NCBI RefSeq assembly: GCF_000234805.1
Contig: NC_016645.1
Span: 2,146,391 to 2,210,390 of the forward strand
Length of the DNA: 64,000 nt
Direction: 5' to 3'
DNA from: Pyrobaculum ferrireducens
GTDB taxonomy: Archaea > Thermoproteota > Thermoprotei > Thermoproteales > Thermoproteaceae
The position numbers and the translations under genes are program-made. Positions within the stretch are counted from its first letter, which is position 1; each line of letters begins with the position of its first letter. Positions 30,529 through 38,501 of the stretch are shown here, piece after piece. Under the pieces are notes generated by a model, which saw nothing but the letters and a program-made list of their open reading frames with translations, made no database searches and had not been told where the DNA came from.

Positions 30529-31260
30529 GTGTCTCTTAGATTGGAGAGGGTCTCGGTGCACCGGGGAGGCCGCCCCGTGTTGCTGGATGTGTCCTTCGCC
30601 GCCTCCAAGGAGTTCGTGCTGGTGGCGGGGCCAAACGGGGCTGGGAAGACTACTCTGTTTATGGCTATTCTCAACCTCGTGCCTTACGAGGGTAAGATCT
30701 GCATAGACGAGGAGTGCGGCGGGGGGCGGGTCTATAAGGTGGGCTACCTGCCCCAGATCCTACCCAAGGGATCCTACGGCACCGTCTGGGAGTACGTCTA
30801 CCTGCCAGCCAGGTTCAGGGGGGTGAGGGACGCCGCGGCGCGGGCCGAGGAGGCTTTGAAGCTGGTGGATTTGTACGACGCGAGGGACCGCCCCGTCGCC
30901 GCGCTTTCGGGAGGACAACTCCAGAGGGCGTCTATAGCAAGGGCGCTGGCGGCTGGAGGCGACGTGTTGCTCCTCGACGAGCCCCTGTCCAACGTAGACC
31001 CCCAGGGCAGGGTGGAGCTTCTGAGATTGCTTAGAGAGTTGAAGAGGGACAGGACTATACTAATGACGTCGCACGAGCTCAGCCTCCCATCAGACCTCGC
31101 CGACAAGATTTTGCTCATAAACAGGCGGGTAGTGGCGTACGGAGCTGTGGACGAGGTGTTGCGGGAGGACGTCTTGGCGAAGATATACCGCTACGTGCGC
31201 CTCGCCAAGACGCCCTACGGCTACGTCTGCGTCACCGAGGACTATGCGCATCCGCATTGA
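30529..31260 (+). CDS. metal-type ABC transporter ATP-binding protein (ZnuC/MntB-like)
   Basis: 243 residues from GTG 30529. Walker A GPNGAGKTT near 35-43, signature LSGGQLQRAS near 127, Walker B VLLLDEPLSN near 148 and the H-loop TSHEL are intact. Family resemblance and the ABC-3 permease that overlaps by four bases indicate a Zn, Mn or Fe importer. No substrate-binding protein is encoded next to the pair, so it is either elsewhere or the system uses an unrecognised partner. Confidence 0.88.
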   Translation: MSLRLERVSVHRGGRPVLLDVSFAASKEFVLVAGPNGAGKTTLFMAILNLVPYEGKICIDEECGGGRVYKVGYLPQILPKGSYGTVWEYVYLPARFRGVRDAAARAEEALKLVDLYDARDRPVAALSGGQLQRASIARALAAGGDVLLLDEPLSNVDPQGRVELLRLLRELKRDRTILMTSHELSLPSDLADKILLINRRVVAYGAVDEVLREDVLAKIYRYVRLAKTPYGYVCVTEDYAHPH

Positions 31261-32123
31261 GGCCCCCCGCGGCCCTGGCGGCCCTGGCGGCGCTGGGACA
31301 CGCCTACTTCGCAACCCCGTTGCTTTTCTGGCCGCTGACTTCCCTCATGGCCACGTCGCTTGTACTCGCAATGCACAGCCCCCTAGCGCTGAGTAGACGC
31401 ATGGTCTTTCTAGCGCACGCCCAGGGCCACAGCATCTTGACGGCGGCCCTCGCCGCGGCGCTCGTCCTCGCCGCAGTGAAAACCACAGCGTCGGCCTGGC
31501 CCTTCTACGGGCTTGTGCTGATGTTTGTCATTGTTCTCAACTTGGCGGTGCTGGCGGTGGCCAGGCTTGGATACAGAGAGGACGTGGCCACCGGGGTCGT
31601 CATGTCTCTGCAAATATCTGCAACCATAGCCCTGCTATTCGCCGTGCGGATGTTCTACGGAGCCTCTGTTGACCCAATCACCATAATAACCGGCGAATAC
31701 GTGCTTGTGGGCCTCGGCGACGTCGCGGCGCAGGCGCCCTTTCTCGCACTTGCCTCTCTGTTCCCCCTTTTGTACGGCGTGAGGTATTTATACGCCGCTA
31801 TCGACGAGAGCTTCGCCGAGGCCATCGGGCTGAGGCCCAGACTCATGGATAACCTATTCCTCATCTCCATGTCCCTGGCGGTGGCGTCAAGCGTCTACAC
31901 CCTGGGCTCTCTAATGCCCGCGGTCCTCTTGGTTATGCCAGGCGCCATAGCCGCGAGGTACACTACGAGCGTTATAAGGCTAATCCCCACCTCGGTCTCC
32001 GTGGCGGCCCTCTCCGTGGCCGCGGCGCACTTCATCTACACGCTGTTGCCGTGGCTGTGGCCAAGCGCCGCAATTGGCCTAGTCCAGTTGTTGATGTTGC
32101 TGGCGAAGCCCAAGGCCACCTGA
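31257..32123 (+). CDS. ABC-3 family metal transporter permease (ZnuB-like)
   Basis: 288 residues with about eight hydrophobic helices. ABC-3 features include DESFAEAIGLRPRLMDNLF near 182-200, which is the coupling helix to the ATPase, and the LMPAVLLVMPGAIAARYT region near 220. The start ATG overlaps the ATPase stop by four bases. Imports a transition metal across the membrane; the metal cannot be told from sequence. Confidence 0.87.
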   Translation: MRPPAALAALAALGHAYFATPLLFWPLTSLMATSLVLAMHSPLALSRRMVFLAHAQGHSILTAALAAALVLAAVKTTASAWPFYGLVLMFVIVLNLAVLAVARLGYREDVATGVVMSLQISATIALLFAVRMFYGASVDPITIITGEYVLVGLGDVAAQAPFLALASLFPLLYGVRYLYAAIDESFAEAIGLRPRLMDNLFLISMSLAVASSVYTLGSLMPAVLLVMPGAIAARYTTSVIRLIPTSVSVAALSVAAAHFIYTLLPWLWPSAAIGLVQLLMLLAKPKAT

Positions 32124-32172
32124 GCGGCGACTTCGCGGGAAACAAATATATTTCCGACGTTTATTTTAACTC

Positions 32173-33378
32173 ATGAGAGGGGTACTAGCGGTGATCGCGC
32201 TGGCGTTGATAGCCGCCGCGGGTACGCTGACCGACCACTTCACGTCGCCCCCCGTGGAGGTGCTGGTGACGCGCACCGACCAGTGGGTGTTCTGCCAAGA
32301 CTACGGCGTCACCATCCAGATAAAAGCCCTCCAGCCGGTGACGGTAAATAAGGTGGAGGTGGTGGCCAAGTTCTACACAGAGCCGTACCTCGTGCCGACG
32401 GTTGACAAGCGGAGCTTCGGCGGCTTCAGCCTCGTGACTGGGGAGACGAAGCAACTGGCCCTGACCTTCAACTACTGTCCCCGGAGGGCCGTCGACCCCC
32501 TCATACTCCTGGAGATCTGGATATACCTCTCCAACTACACCATTTCCTACAACTACTACATAGGGAGGGTGCTCCCCATGTCTTACGACGACTTGGCCAG
32601 CTACGCGGCTTCGCTTGAGCAGAAGGTTAAGGAGCTCAGCGCGCAGATCGACCAGCTTAAGCAGAAGATAGCCGAGCTCCAGGACCTGCTTAAGAAGAGG
32701 GACGCCCAGGTGGCCAACCTCTCCGCCCTGCTCTCGGCGGCTAGGCTAGACAACGACAGGCTGGCGGCCGCCCTGGCACAGCTGAGGGCGGAGCGAGACG
32801 CCCTGCGGGCTCAGCTGGAGCAGACCCAGGCACAGCTGAACGCAGTCAGCCAGGCCAAGGCCTCGCTTGAGGCGCAACTCGCCGACGCTCAGAAACAACT
32901 AGCCAACCTCAAGGCGTCTTACGACAAGCTCTCCGGGCAGTACACAGATGCGCAGAGGACAATAGCCGAGCTCCAGACTAGGCTCGCCGAGTTGCAGAAA
33001 AGATACGACGAGCTCACAAAGGCAGAGCAACAGCTCAGAGAGAGCTACTACAGCCTCTCGGCGAAGTACAGCGAGCTGAGTGGGCGCTATGACGAGCTCA
33101 CCAAGTCATACCAGGCACTCCAGCAACAGAACAAGATACTTGAGAGCAGATACAGCGAGCTGAACACAGGATTCACATGGGCCATCAACACCGCCACCGC
33201 CCTGGGCATAGCCCTCCTCTTCGTAATCGCCTTGTTCCTAACACGCAAGAGATACGCCGCCCCGCCGCCTCAGCCAGCCACGGCGCAGGCGCCGCCGGGC
33301 GCCGTTAAGGCGGCGGTGGTGGTCAACCCGGAGCCGCCCAAGGAGGCGCTCGTCAGGTGGCCGGCGACGGCTGAGTAA
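32173..33378 (+). CDS. membrane-anchored protein with long extracellular coiled coil
   Basis: 401 residues from ATG 32173, 27 bases after ATATATTT. A signal peptide (about 1-18), a globular domain (about 20-135) with two Cys (FCQDYG and NYCPRR), then an almost continuous heptad coiled coil (about 140-335; runs of QL, EL, AQL), a membrane helix (about 340-358) and a Pro/Ala-rich cytoplasmic tail. The coil would hold the head about 25-30 nm above the membrane if fully extended, by standard helix geometry. Such stalks occur in archaeal surface layers. A strong hairpin terminator follows. Confidence 0.78.
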   Translation: MRGVLAVIALALIAAAGTLTDHFTSPPVEVLVTRTDQWVFCQDYGVTIQIKALQPVTVNKVEVVAKFYTEPYLVPTVDKRSFGGFSLVTGETKQLALTFNYCPRRAVDPLILLEIWIYLSNYTISYNYYIGRVLPMSYDDLASYAASLEQKVKELSAQIDQLKQKIAELQDLLKKRDAQVANLSALLSAARLDNDRLAAALAQLRAERDALRAQLEQTQAQLNAVSQAKASLEAQLADAQKQLANLKASYDKLSGQYTDAQRTIAELQTRLAELQKRYDELTKAEQQLRESYYSLSAKYSELSGRYDELTKSYQALQQQNKILESRYSELNTGFTWAINTATALGIALLFVIALFLTRKRYAAPPPQPATAQAPPGAVKAAVVVNPEPPKEALVRWPATAE

Positions 33379-33389
33379 AATTTTCCCGG

Positions 33390-33421
33390 CCCCCGGCGGA
33401 TGGCCGGGGGTTTCTTTTTTT
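33390..33421 (+). terminator. hairpin plus T-tract terminator
   Basis: Perfect 8-bp stem CCCCCGGC (33390-33397) / GCCGGGGG (33403-33410) with a five-base loop, followed by TTTCTTTTTTT. Starts 12 bases after the stop of the coiled-coil gene. This is a bacterial-looking intrinsic terminator; archaea usually need only the T tract. Confidence 0.65.
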
Positions 33422-33452
33422 AAACCCGGGCTCTGGACTCCATAGGTGGGGT

Positions 33453-33545
33453 GTGTCTGAGCCTCTGATTGGTGAGGAGATGGCGGATTTCCGACAGTGT
33501 TTAAATAAGGCAGTCGGTGTGGTGCCGTGCTGTGGTTTCTGCTGA
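33453..33545 (+). CDS. possible 30-residue Cys-rich peptide ORF overlapping the radical SAM start
   Basis: GTG 33453 opens a 30-codon frame ending in ...VVPCCGFC, with a fourth Cys at residue 16, and stops 19 bases inside the radical SAM gene. It is next to an enzyme of a peptide-modifying type, and a TATA-like stretch (TTTTTAAAC near 33417) lies upstream at a slightly long distance. Against it: the radical SAM gene's own promoter (TTTAAATAA, 33500-33508) lies inside this frame, and a 30-codon frame can arise by chance. Listed as a candidate only. Confidence 0.2.
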   Translation: MSEPLIGEEMADFRQCLNKAVGVVPCCGFC

Positions 33546-34597
33546 CTACCGGCGCGTGTAACCTCAGCTGTAGGTACTGCGGGGGTTCGTTCAACCCACG
33601 GCACTCGCCGTGGAGGCCGCAGGTGGAGCCTCGGGAGGTGGCGCGCTTCATTGCACAGAGGGACCCGGCCCCCGTGGTGTTTTTCTACGGGGGGGAGCCT
33701 CTCCTGAACCCTCGCTACGTCGTGGAGGTTATGGAGGCGTTGCCTCACGCTCGCTTTGGGATTCAGACAAACGGCACTCTTGTCAGAAATCTGCCTCCTG
33801 AGTACTGGCGGAGGGTGTCGACAGTTCTTCTCTCCATCGATGGGCCGCCGGAGGTGACGGACTTCTACAGAGGCCCCGGCGTCTACAAGAGGGTGGTGGA
33901 GGCGTTGAGGTGGCTGAGGGGGGAGGTCGGCTGTGGGTGCAAAATAATCGCCAGGATGGCCGTGTCCCGGCGGTCCAGCCTCTTCCGCGACGTGGCGCAC
34001 CTCCTGGGGCTGGGGTTCGACGCGGTGCATTGGCAGTTGAATGTGTTGTGGACAGATGAGTGGGGGCCTCGGGAGTTTCTTGAGTGGGCCGAGTCCAGCT
34101 ACCTACCAGACGTGGCTAGGCTGAGGGATTGGTTTGTCGCCGAGGCTGAGCGGGGCAGGGTTCTGGGGGTCATACCCCTCCTGGGCATCTACCGGGCTCT
34201 GCTGGTGCGGCCCTACGACTGGGTGCCGTGCGGCGCGGGGAAGTACTCCTTTGCTGTAAACACCGAGGGGAGGGTGCTCCACTGCCCCATAGCCGTGTCG
34301 GAGAAGTGGGCCACGGCGGGGCATATCAAAATTGGCATAACCAACGGCGCCAGGCTGAGGGATAGATGCCTCACATGTGAGTACCGGGGCGTCTGCGGGG
34401 GCCGCTGTCTATACACGCACTACGAGGACTACTGGGGGGAGGAGGGATTCGACGCCGTGTGTAGAGTAACAATAAAAACAATTGAGACGTTGAAAGTAGC
34501 CGCGCCCCGCATCGCCGAGCTAATGAAGGCGGGGGTCATCCGAAGGGAGGACTTTGATTACAACCCCCTGCTCGACTCTACCGAGGTTATTCCATAG
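33527..34597 (+). CDS. radical SAM/SPASM enzyme, putative peptide-modifying (AF1577-like)
   Basis: 356 residues from GTG 33527, 27 bases after TTTAAATAA. The N-terminal GACNLSCRYCGG has the CxxxCxxC motif for the SAM-binding 4Fe-4S cluster, followed by FFYGGEPLL and IQTNGTL. The C-terminal SPASM-type region has VPCGAGK, HCPIA and CLTCEYRGVCGGRC, enough Cys for auxiliary clusters. The overall pattern resembles the archaeal family described as putative peptide-modifying (AF1577 family, TIGR04084). The substrate is unknown; no clear precursor peptide beyond the small overlapping ORF is visible. Confidence 0.82.
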   Translation: MLWFLLTTGACNLSCRYCGGSFNPRHSPWRPQVEPREVARFIAQRDPAPVVFFYGGEPLLNPRYVVEVMEALPHARFGIQTNGTLVRNLPPEYWRRVSTVLLSIDGPPEVTDFYRGPGVYKRVVEALRWLRGEVGCGCKIIARMAVSRRSSLFRDVAHLLGLGFDAVHWQLNVLWTDEWGPREFLEWAESSYLPDVARLRDWFVAEAERGRVLGVIPLLGIYRALLVRPYDWVPCGAGKYSFAVNTEGRVLHCPIAVSEKWATAGHIKIGITNGARLRDRCLTCEYRGVCGGRCLYTHYEDYWGEEGFDAVCRVTIKTIETLKVAAPRIAELMKAGVIRREDFDYNPLLDSTEVIP

Positions 34598-34654
34598 GCG
34601 GCTTTCAGAAGGCGCCGCGCATGGCAATATATTAACCTACAATGTTCTTGAGAC

Positions 34655-35266
34655 ATGGGCCTCGGCTCGTTGCTCTCGGGTCTGATGCTCGGCTACAGCC
34701 TCGCCGTGCCCCCCGGCCCCATGAACGCGCTGATCGCGGCGTGGTCGCTGAGGGGCTTCAGATACGGCTTTGCGGTGGGAGCGGGGGCCATGAGCGCCGA
34801 CTTTCTGCTAATGGTGCTGACCATCGCCCTATACTCCAGGCTAAAGGCGCTGGGGGCGGAGTACTTCACGCCGTTCTACATAGCAGGCGGCGCCTTCTTT
34901 CTATACCTAGCCTACAAGATATTTAAATCGAGACCCCCCGGGAGGAGGGAGGGAGGAGGCGGCTCCCCGGCGAGGGGGTACCTCCTGGGCCTCACTCTGG
35001 GCCTCATAAATCCGTACCAGGTGGGGTGGTGGCTCACGGCGGGGCTCAGCTCCATTGCGCAGTTCGGCGTGGAGTGGGCCGCCGGCCTGTTCACAGCCAT
35101 ACTTACGTGGATAACCACCTTCCCAGCCGCCGTGAGGGCTGGCTGGGAGCTCAGTAGCAGGGCGACGTGGCTAGCCATAAAAATCTTCTCAGTGGCGACG
35201 CTCCTGTTCTTCGGCGTCTACTTCCTAATAAGGGCCGCGGGCGTACGGCTACCGTGGATAAGCTGA
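34655..35266 (+). CDS. LysE/RhtB family exporter
   Basis: 203 residues with about six membrane helices; the N-terminal GYSLAVPPGPMNALIAAWSL carries the PGPxN family motif and LTLGLINPYQVGWW is the second conserved loop. Members export amino acids or related small molecules. ATG 34655 follows a TATA-like AATATATTAA (34626-34635). The downstream NreA gene starts within its last codons, so they share a transcript, but no functional link is evident. Confidence 0.87.
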   Translation: MGLGSLLSGLMLGYSLAVPPGPMNALIAAWSLRGFRYGFAVGAGAMSADFLLMVLTIALYSRLKALGAEYFTPFYIAGGAFFLYLAYKIFKSRPPGRREGGGGSPARGYLLGLTLGLINPYQVGWWLTAGLSSIAQFGVEWAAGLFTAILTWITTFPAAVRAGWELSSRATWLAIKIFSVATLLFFGVYFLIRAAGVRLPWIS

Positions 35267-36459
35267 GGCCCGAGCTCTGCGTCAGGTGCCGCGGCGGGAG
35301 GTACCTATGCGGGCTCGCCTACTGCCCCCTCCTCGCCCGCCGGCTCTCCGCGCCCCACAGACTGGGGGCTGTGAGGGAGCTGAGGGGCTCCAGCCCCCCG
35401 TCCCTATTCGTCGGCCGGGTGGGCTACCCCAAGGTGTGGGTTTACCCCGCCGCGCCTCCTGAGCTGGGCGATACGACTATCTACGAAGACCCGGCAAGGT
35501 GGCTGGGGTTCCCCCTTGAGCGGTTCATTGCAATGCGACTCTCCCTATACCGCGCCTCCCTCAGCCTGAGGGTGGAGGACGCCGCAGATCCGCCCCGGGC
35601 GCTTCAGGAGATACAGCTAGCCGCCCTCTCCCAGAGGCCGGTGGACGCGGAGGTGGAGTTTGCCAGGAAGCCAAGGGGGGCGTACCTCAGCGAATACGCG
35701 CCGCCCATGGGGCCCGCCGCGCCCGCCAAGAGCCTCCGCTTCACCACCGAGCCGAAGTTACCTAGGAAGGCAGAGGAGCTCTACGGCGACAGAGACGTAA
35801 AGGCGAGGGAAGCCGTGGCGGAGCTCTACGAGGCCGGCCTCGACGTGAGCTACATAGCCCGCGTCCTCAGCGCCGGGGCCCTCGGCGGGCGGCGGCGCCG
35901 CCTCGTCCCAACCAGGTGGGCCATCACAGCGGTGGACAAGATAGTGTCTGACCACCTGCTTGAAAGGGTCAAGGAGATGCCTGAGGTGGACGGCTACTAC
36001 CTATACGCGAGGAGGGCGGTTGGCAATCTGTTTATTGCGATACTAGCCCCCTCCAGGTGGGCGTATGAGTGGGGAGAGGCCTTCGAGCCCCACACCGTGT
36101 GGAACCCCGGCGAGGGGATCGAGGTGGAGGTAGACTACGAGCTGTACGGCGGCAGGAGGGACTACCCGGAGATCGGCGGGTGCTACTACGCAACCCGCCT
36201 AGCCGTGGCCGAGGCTCTGCTCCGCATGAAGAGGCAGGCGGCGGCGGTGCTCTGGCGCGAGGTCTACACCGGCTTCACACTGCCCGTCGGCGTTTGGTGG
36301 GTGAGGGAAAACGTCAGGGCGATGTTTAGAGAGCCCCCCGCCCGGTTCGACACGTTGGAAGACGCCCTAGAGGCCGCCTCCTTCCTATTGAAGATCCCGA
36401 TAGAGAGGTGGCTCGCCAAGTCCCGCCTAGTCCACTTGCTGAGGAGCCGCGTCGCCTAA
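35254..36459 (+). CDS. nreA: Nre family DNA repair protein
   Basis: 401 residues from GTG 35254, which gives the family N-terminus; a longer frame to 35167 would overlap the exporter gene by 100 bases. N-terminal Cys cluster CVRCRGGRYLCGLAYC, then LFVGRVGYPKVWV and RRRRLVPTRWAITAVD near 240 identify the family. NreA is implicated in archaeal repair of DNA damage with PCNA; I see no clear PCNA-binding box at the C-terminus here. The stop overlaps the convergent mscS-like gene by four bases. Confidence 0.88.
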   Translation: MDKLRPELCVRCRGGRYLCGLAYCPLLARRLSAPHRLGAVRELRGSSPPSLFVGRVGYPKVWVYPAAPPELGDTTIYEDPARWLGFPLERFIAMRLSLYRASLSLRVEDAADPPRALQEIQLAALSQRPVDAEVEFARKPRGAYLSEYAPPMGPAAPAKSLRFTTEPKLPRKAEELYGDRDVKAREAVAELYEAGLDVSYIARVLSAGALGGRRRRLVPTRWAITAVDKIVSDHLLERVKEMPEVDGYYLYARRAVGNLFIAILAPSRWAYEWGEAFEPHTVWNPGEGIEVEVDYELYGGRRDYPEIGGCYYATRLAVAEALLRMKRQAAAVLWREVYTGFTLPVGVWWVRENVRAMFREPPARFDTLEDALEAASFLLKIPIERWLAKSRLVHLLRSRVA

Positions 36460-37460
36460 GAAGAGGCGCGGGGCCCCTCCTTAGCCAGCTGTTCCGCATA
36501 GCGGTCGCAGAGGACGGCGCGGGTGAGGCAGAGGTATCTGTAGTAGTTCTCCCTAATCTTCCTCTCCCGGTACTCCAACAGCTTCTTTAGGGCGCGGCTC
36601 TTTAAGTCACGCCAGTCGGCGCCGTTGGGCACCTCCAGCTTTACTCTCAGAATTACGTGGTCTTTATCGCTCTGCTCTGTGAAGTCCACGGCGATGATGC
36701 TAAATTCCGCAAGGACCTCCCTCACCTCCCTCTCCACTGCGTCGAAGTTTATTACAGAGAGCGGCAACTCGATCCTCACCATGACTGTGCCCTTCTCGCT
36801 CCACTGCGGCGTGTAGTCCACGACGCCTGAGTTTAGCAGTATCGAGTTGGGGATTCTCAGCTCGTAACCTGTGTCTAAAATGACTGTGGTGTAAAACAGC
36901 CCGATCTCCACCACGCGGCCCTTGTAGCCCGGCACTACGTAGTCGGGTGAGAAGTACTTGTAGGGGGGCAGTACGGCTAGCTGATAGGGGATCCCTGTCG
37001 ACGTTATTCTAACCACGTCGCCGATTGTGACGAATCTAGTGGCTAGGATCACCAACCCGGCGAAGAGGTTGCTGAGCACCGGCTGGAGGGCTAAACCCAG
37101 CACGAGGCCCGTGACGGTGCCGCCCAGCAGAGCCGCCTCAGCCCCAATTTTCCCCAGCGTAAAAGCCACCAGTATCGAAAACAGGAAGCCGATGATCTTT
37201 ATGACGTTGCCCACGGAAAACGCCCTCTCCCTAAGTGCAGGTTTCAGATACAGAATCACGGCGTTGCCCAAGATGTTTGAAATAGCGACGCCCGCCGCAG
37301 AGGCAATCAACGCAATCAATACGCCGTATACGTCGGGGGTAATGCCCAGGTGAAACAGGTAGTCTGCAAACTTAATCGAGTAGTAGATGGCGAAGCTTGT
37401 GACTACGACTCCCACCACCTTGCCCACAGTTGCCAGCCACACCCCCCTCGTGCTAGCCAT
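36456..37460 (-). CDS. small-conductance mechanosensitive channel (MscS family)
   Basis: 334 residues from ATG 37460, 28 bases after TTTAAATA (37488-37481). Four hydrophobic helices; the pore-lining third helix is Gly/Ala-rich (GGTVTGLVLGLALQPVLSN) and leads into FVTIGDVVRI, the start of the cytoplasmic vestibule. The beta domain and C-terminal part follow normally, with an extended basic tail. Releases solutes on osmotic downshift. Confidence 0.9.
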   Translation of the reverse strand: MASTRGVWLATVGKVVGVVVTSFAIYYSIKFADYLFHLGITPDVYGVLIALIASAAGVAISNILGNAVILYLKPALRERAFSVGNVIKIIGFLFSILVAFTLGKIGAEAALLGGTVTGLVLGLALQPVLSNLFAGLVILATRFVTIGDVVRITSTGIPYQLAVLPPYKYFSPDYVVPGYKGRVVEIGLFYTTVILDTGYELRIPNSILLNSGVVDYTPQWSEKGTVMVRIELPLSVINFDAVEREVREVLAEFSIIAVDFTEQSDKDHVILRVKLEVPNGADWRDLKSRALKKLLEYRERKIRENYYRYLCLTRAVLCDRYAEQLAKEGPRASS

Positions 37461-37587
37461 GGCGCCGCTTGGAGACATAGTATTTAAACCTGTTCCCCTG
37501 GGCCGACGCTCCTGGGCCGTCGTTAGCTACGTACCTGTGGGGATATTGTAGCTATTTGGGTTATATCCAGCCTGCGAGGTGTTTACA

Positions 37588-37815
37588 ATGAGGAGGGCAC
37601 TTCGTTTTTACGACATCGCCGCGGGCAGGGGCTTCTACTCCACCTCTTACAGACTGGTGGAGGTTGAGATACGATACAGACGCGGCGTCGTTAAGAGGCA
37701 ACTGGCGGTTGCCATATCCCCCTACACCGGCCATGAGTGCTACAGCTTTGCCCCGCGGAGGAGCGAGGTGAAGTCACTCCCCCTCACCCTATTCACCAAG
37801 GGGGATAAGATATAA
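37588..37815 (+). CDS. small basic hypothetical protein
   Basis: 75 residues from ATG 37588, exactly 27 bases after TTATAT (37561); a GTG at 37579 is less well placed. Strongly basic and Tyr-rich, beta-type, with two well-spaced Tyr/Arg strands and SFAPRRSEVKSL at the end. No metal or membrane motif. It lies just ahead of the DUF5752-TreT genes but with a separate promoter between. Nucleic-acid binding is possible from charge alone. Confidence 0.5.
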   Translation: MRRALRFYDIAAGRGFYSTSYRLVEVEIRYRRGVVKRQLAVAISPYTGHECYSFAPRRSEVKSLPLTLFTKGDKI

Positions 37816-37835
37816 ATTGGCGGCTGTGCAAAGAC

Positions 37836-38501
37836 GTGGGCTTGGGGGCAAAGGCGCTGGACACAAGGGGGAGGGGGATTCCCTTTAAGTTCTACACGGC
37901 TTACTACATTTCTCTCTACAGCAAGATGAGGGCGAGGACCCTGCGCCAGCTTCTCCAGGGGATTGAGGCCGCCGACGCCAACACCCTTTTCCACCACCTA
38001 TTCCACACCATCAGGTCGAAGCACCTCATCCCCCCGAGGTACACCAACGACTTCGCCCACTGGGTAGGCGAGGAGGTTGGCGACGAGGAGCTGGCCGCCG
38101 CCTTGTCAGACATATCTGGCGCAGAGCCTGCGACGATCGAAGACATTAGGAAGGAGCTCGTTGCAGTGCTGGAGCCGCACGCAGACGACAGAGCCGGCAA
38201 GTCGGAATTTGTATTCGTGGCTATGGAGCCCGTAGTGGTGGAGACTAGCTACGTGGCGCACACCCTCGCCGACTTTCTAGACCTCGTCGAGATGGTGCCG
38301 GGGGAGTCCATTGTGTACCACTTCGTCACTAGGAGAGTGCTGGAGGGCACGGGCCGCAACGACTTCTCCATATGGCTAGAGAAAAACTTCGGCCTTTCTG
38401 AAGTGGCCGAGGCGCTGTCCCGCATAGATCCGCTGATGTACAACAGCGAGGAGTCCTTAAGAGGCGACATACTGAAGACCCTCAAGAGGTACCTCCTATG
38501 A
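37836..38501 (+). CDS. DUF5752 family protein paired with TreT
   Basis: 221 residues from GTG 37836, about 27 bases after TATAAATT. Two related halves each contain a hydrophobic-His segment (TLFHHLFHTIRS near 50 and ESIVYHFVTRRVLEG near 155) and an acidic DFAHWV/DFSIWL motif, indicating an internal duplication. DUF5752 proteins are usually encoded beside TreT-type glycosyltransferases; this gene overlaps treT by four bases (ATGATG). A regulatory or structural partner of trehalose synthesis is an inference from context. Confidence 0.75.
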   Translation: MGLGAKALDTRGRGIPFKFYTAYYISLYSKMRARTLRQLLQGIEAADANTLFHHLFHTIRSKHLIPPRYTNDFAHWVGEEVGDEELAAALSDISGAEPATIEDIRKELVAVLEPHADDRAGKSEFVFVAMEPVVVETSYVAHTLADFLDLVEMVPGESIVYHFVTRRVLEGTGRNDFSIWLEKNFGLSEVAEALSRIDPLMYNSEESLRGDILKTLKRYLL

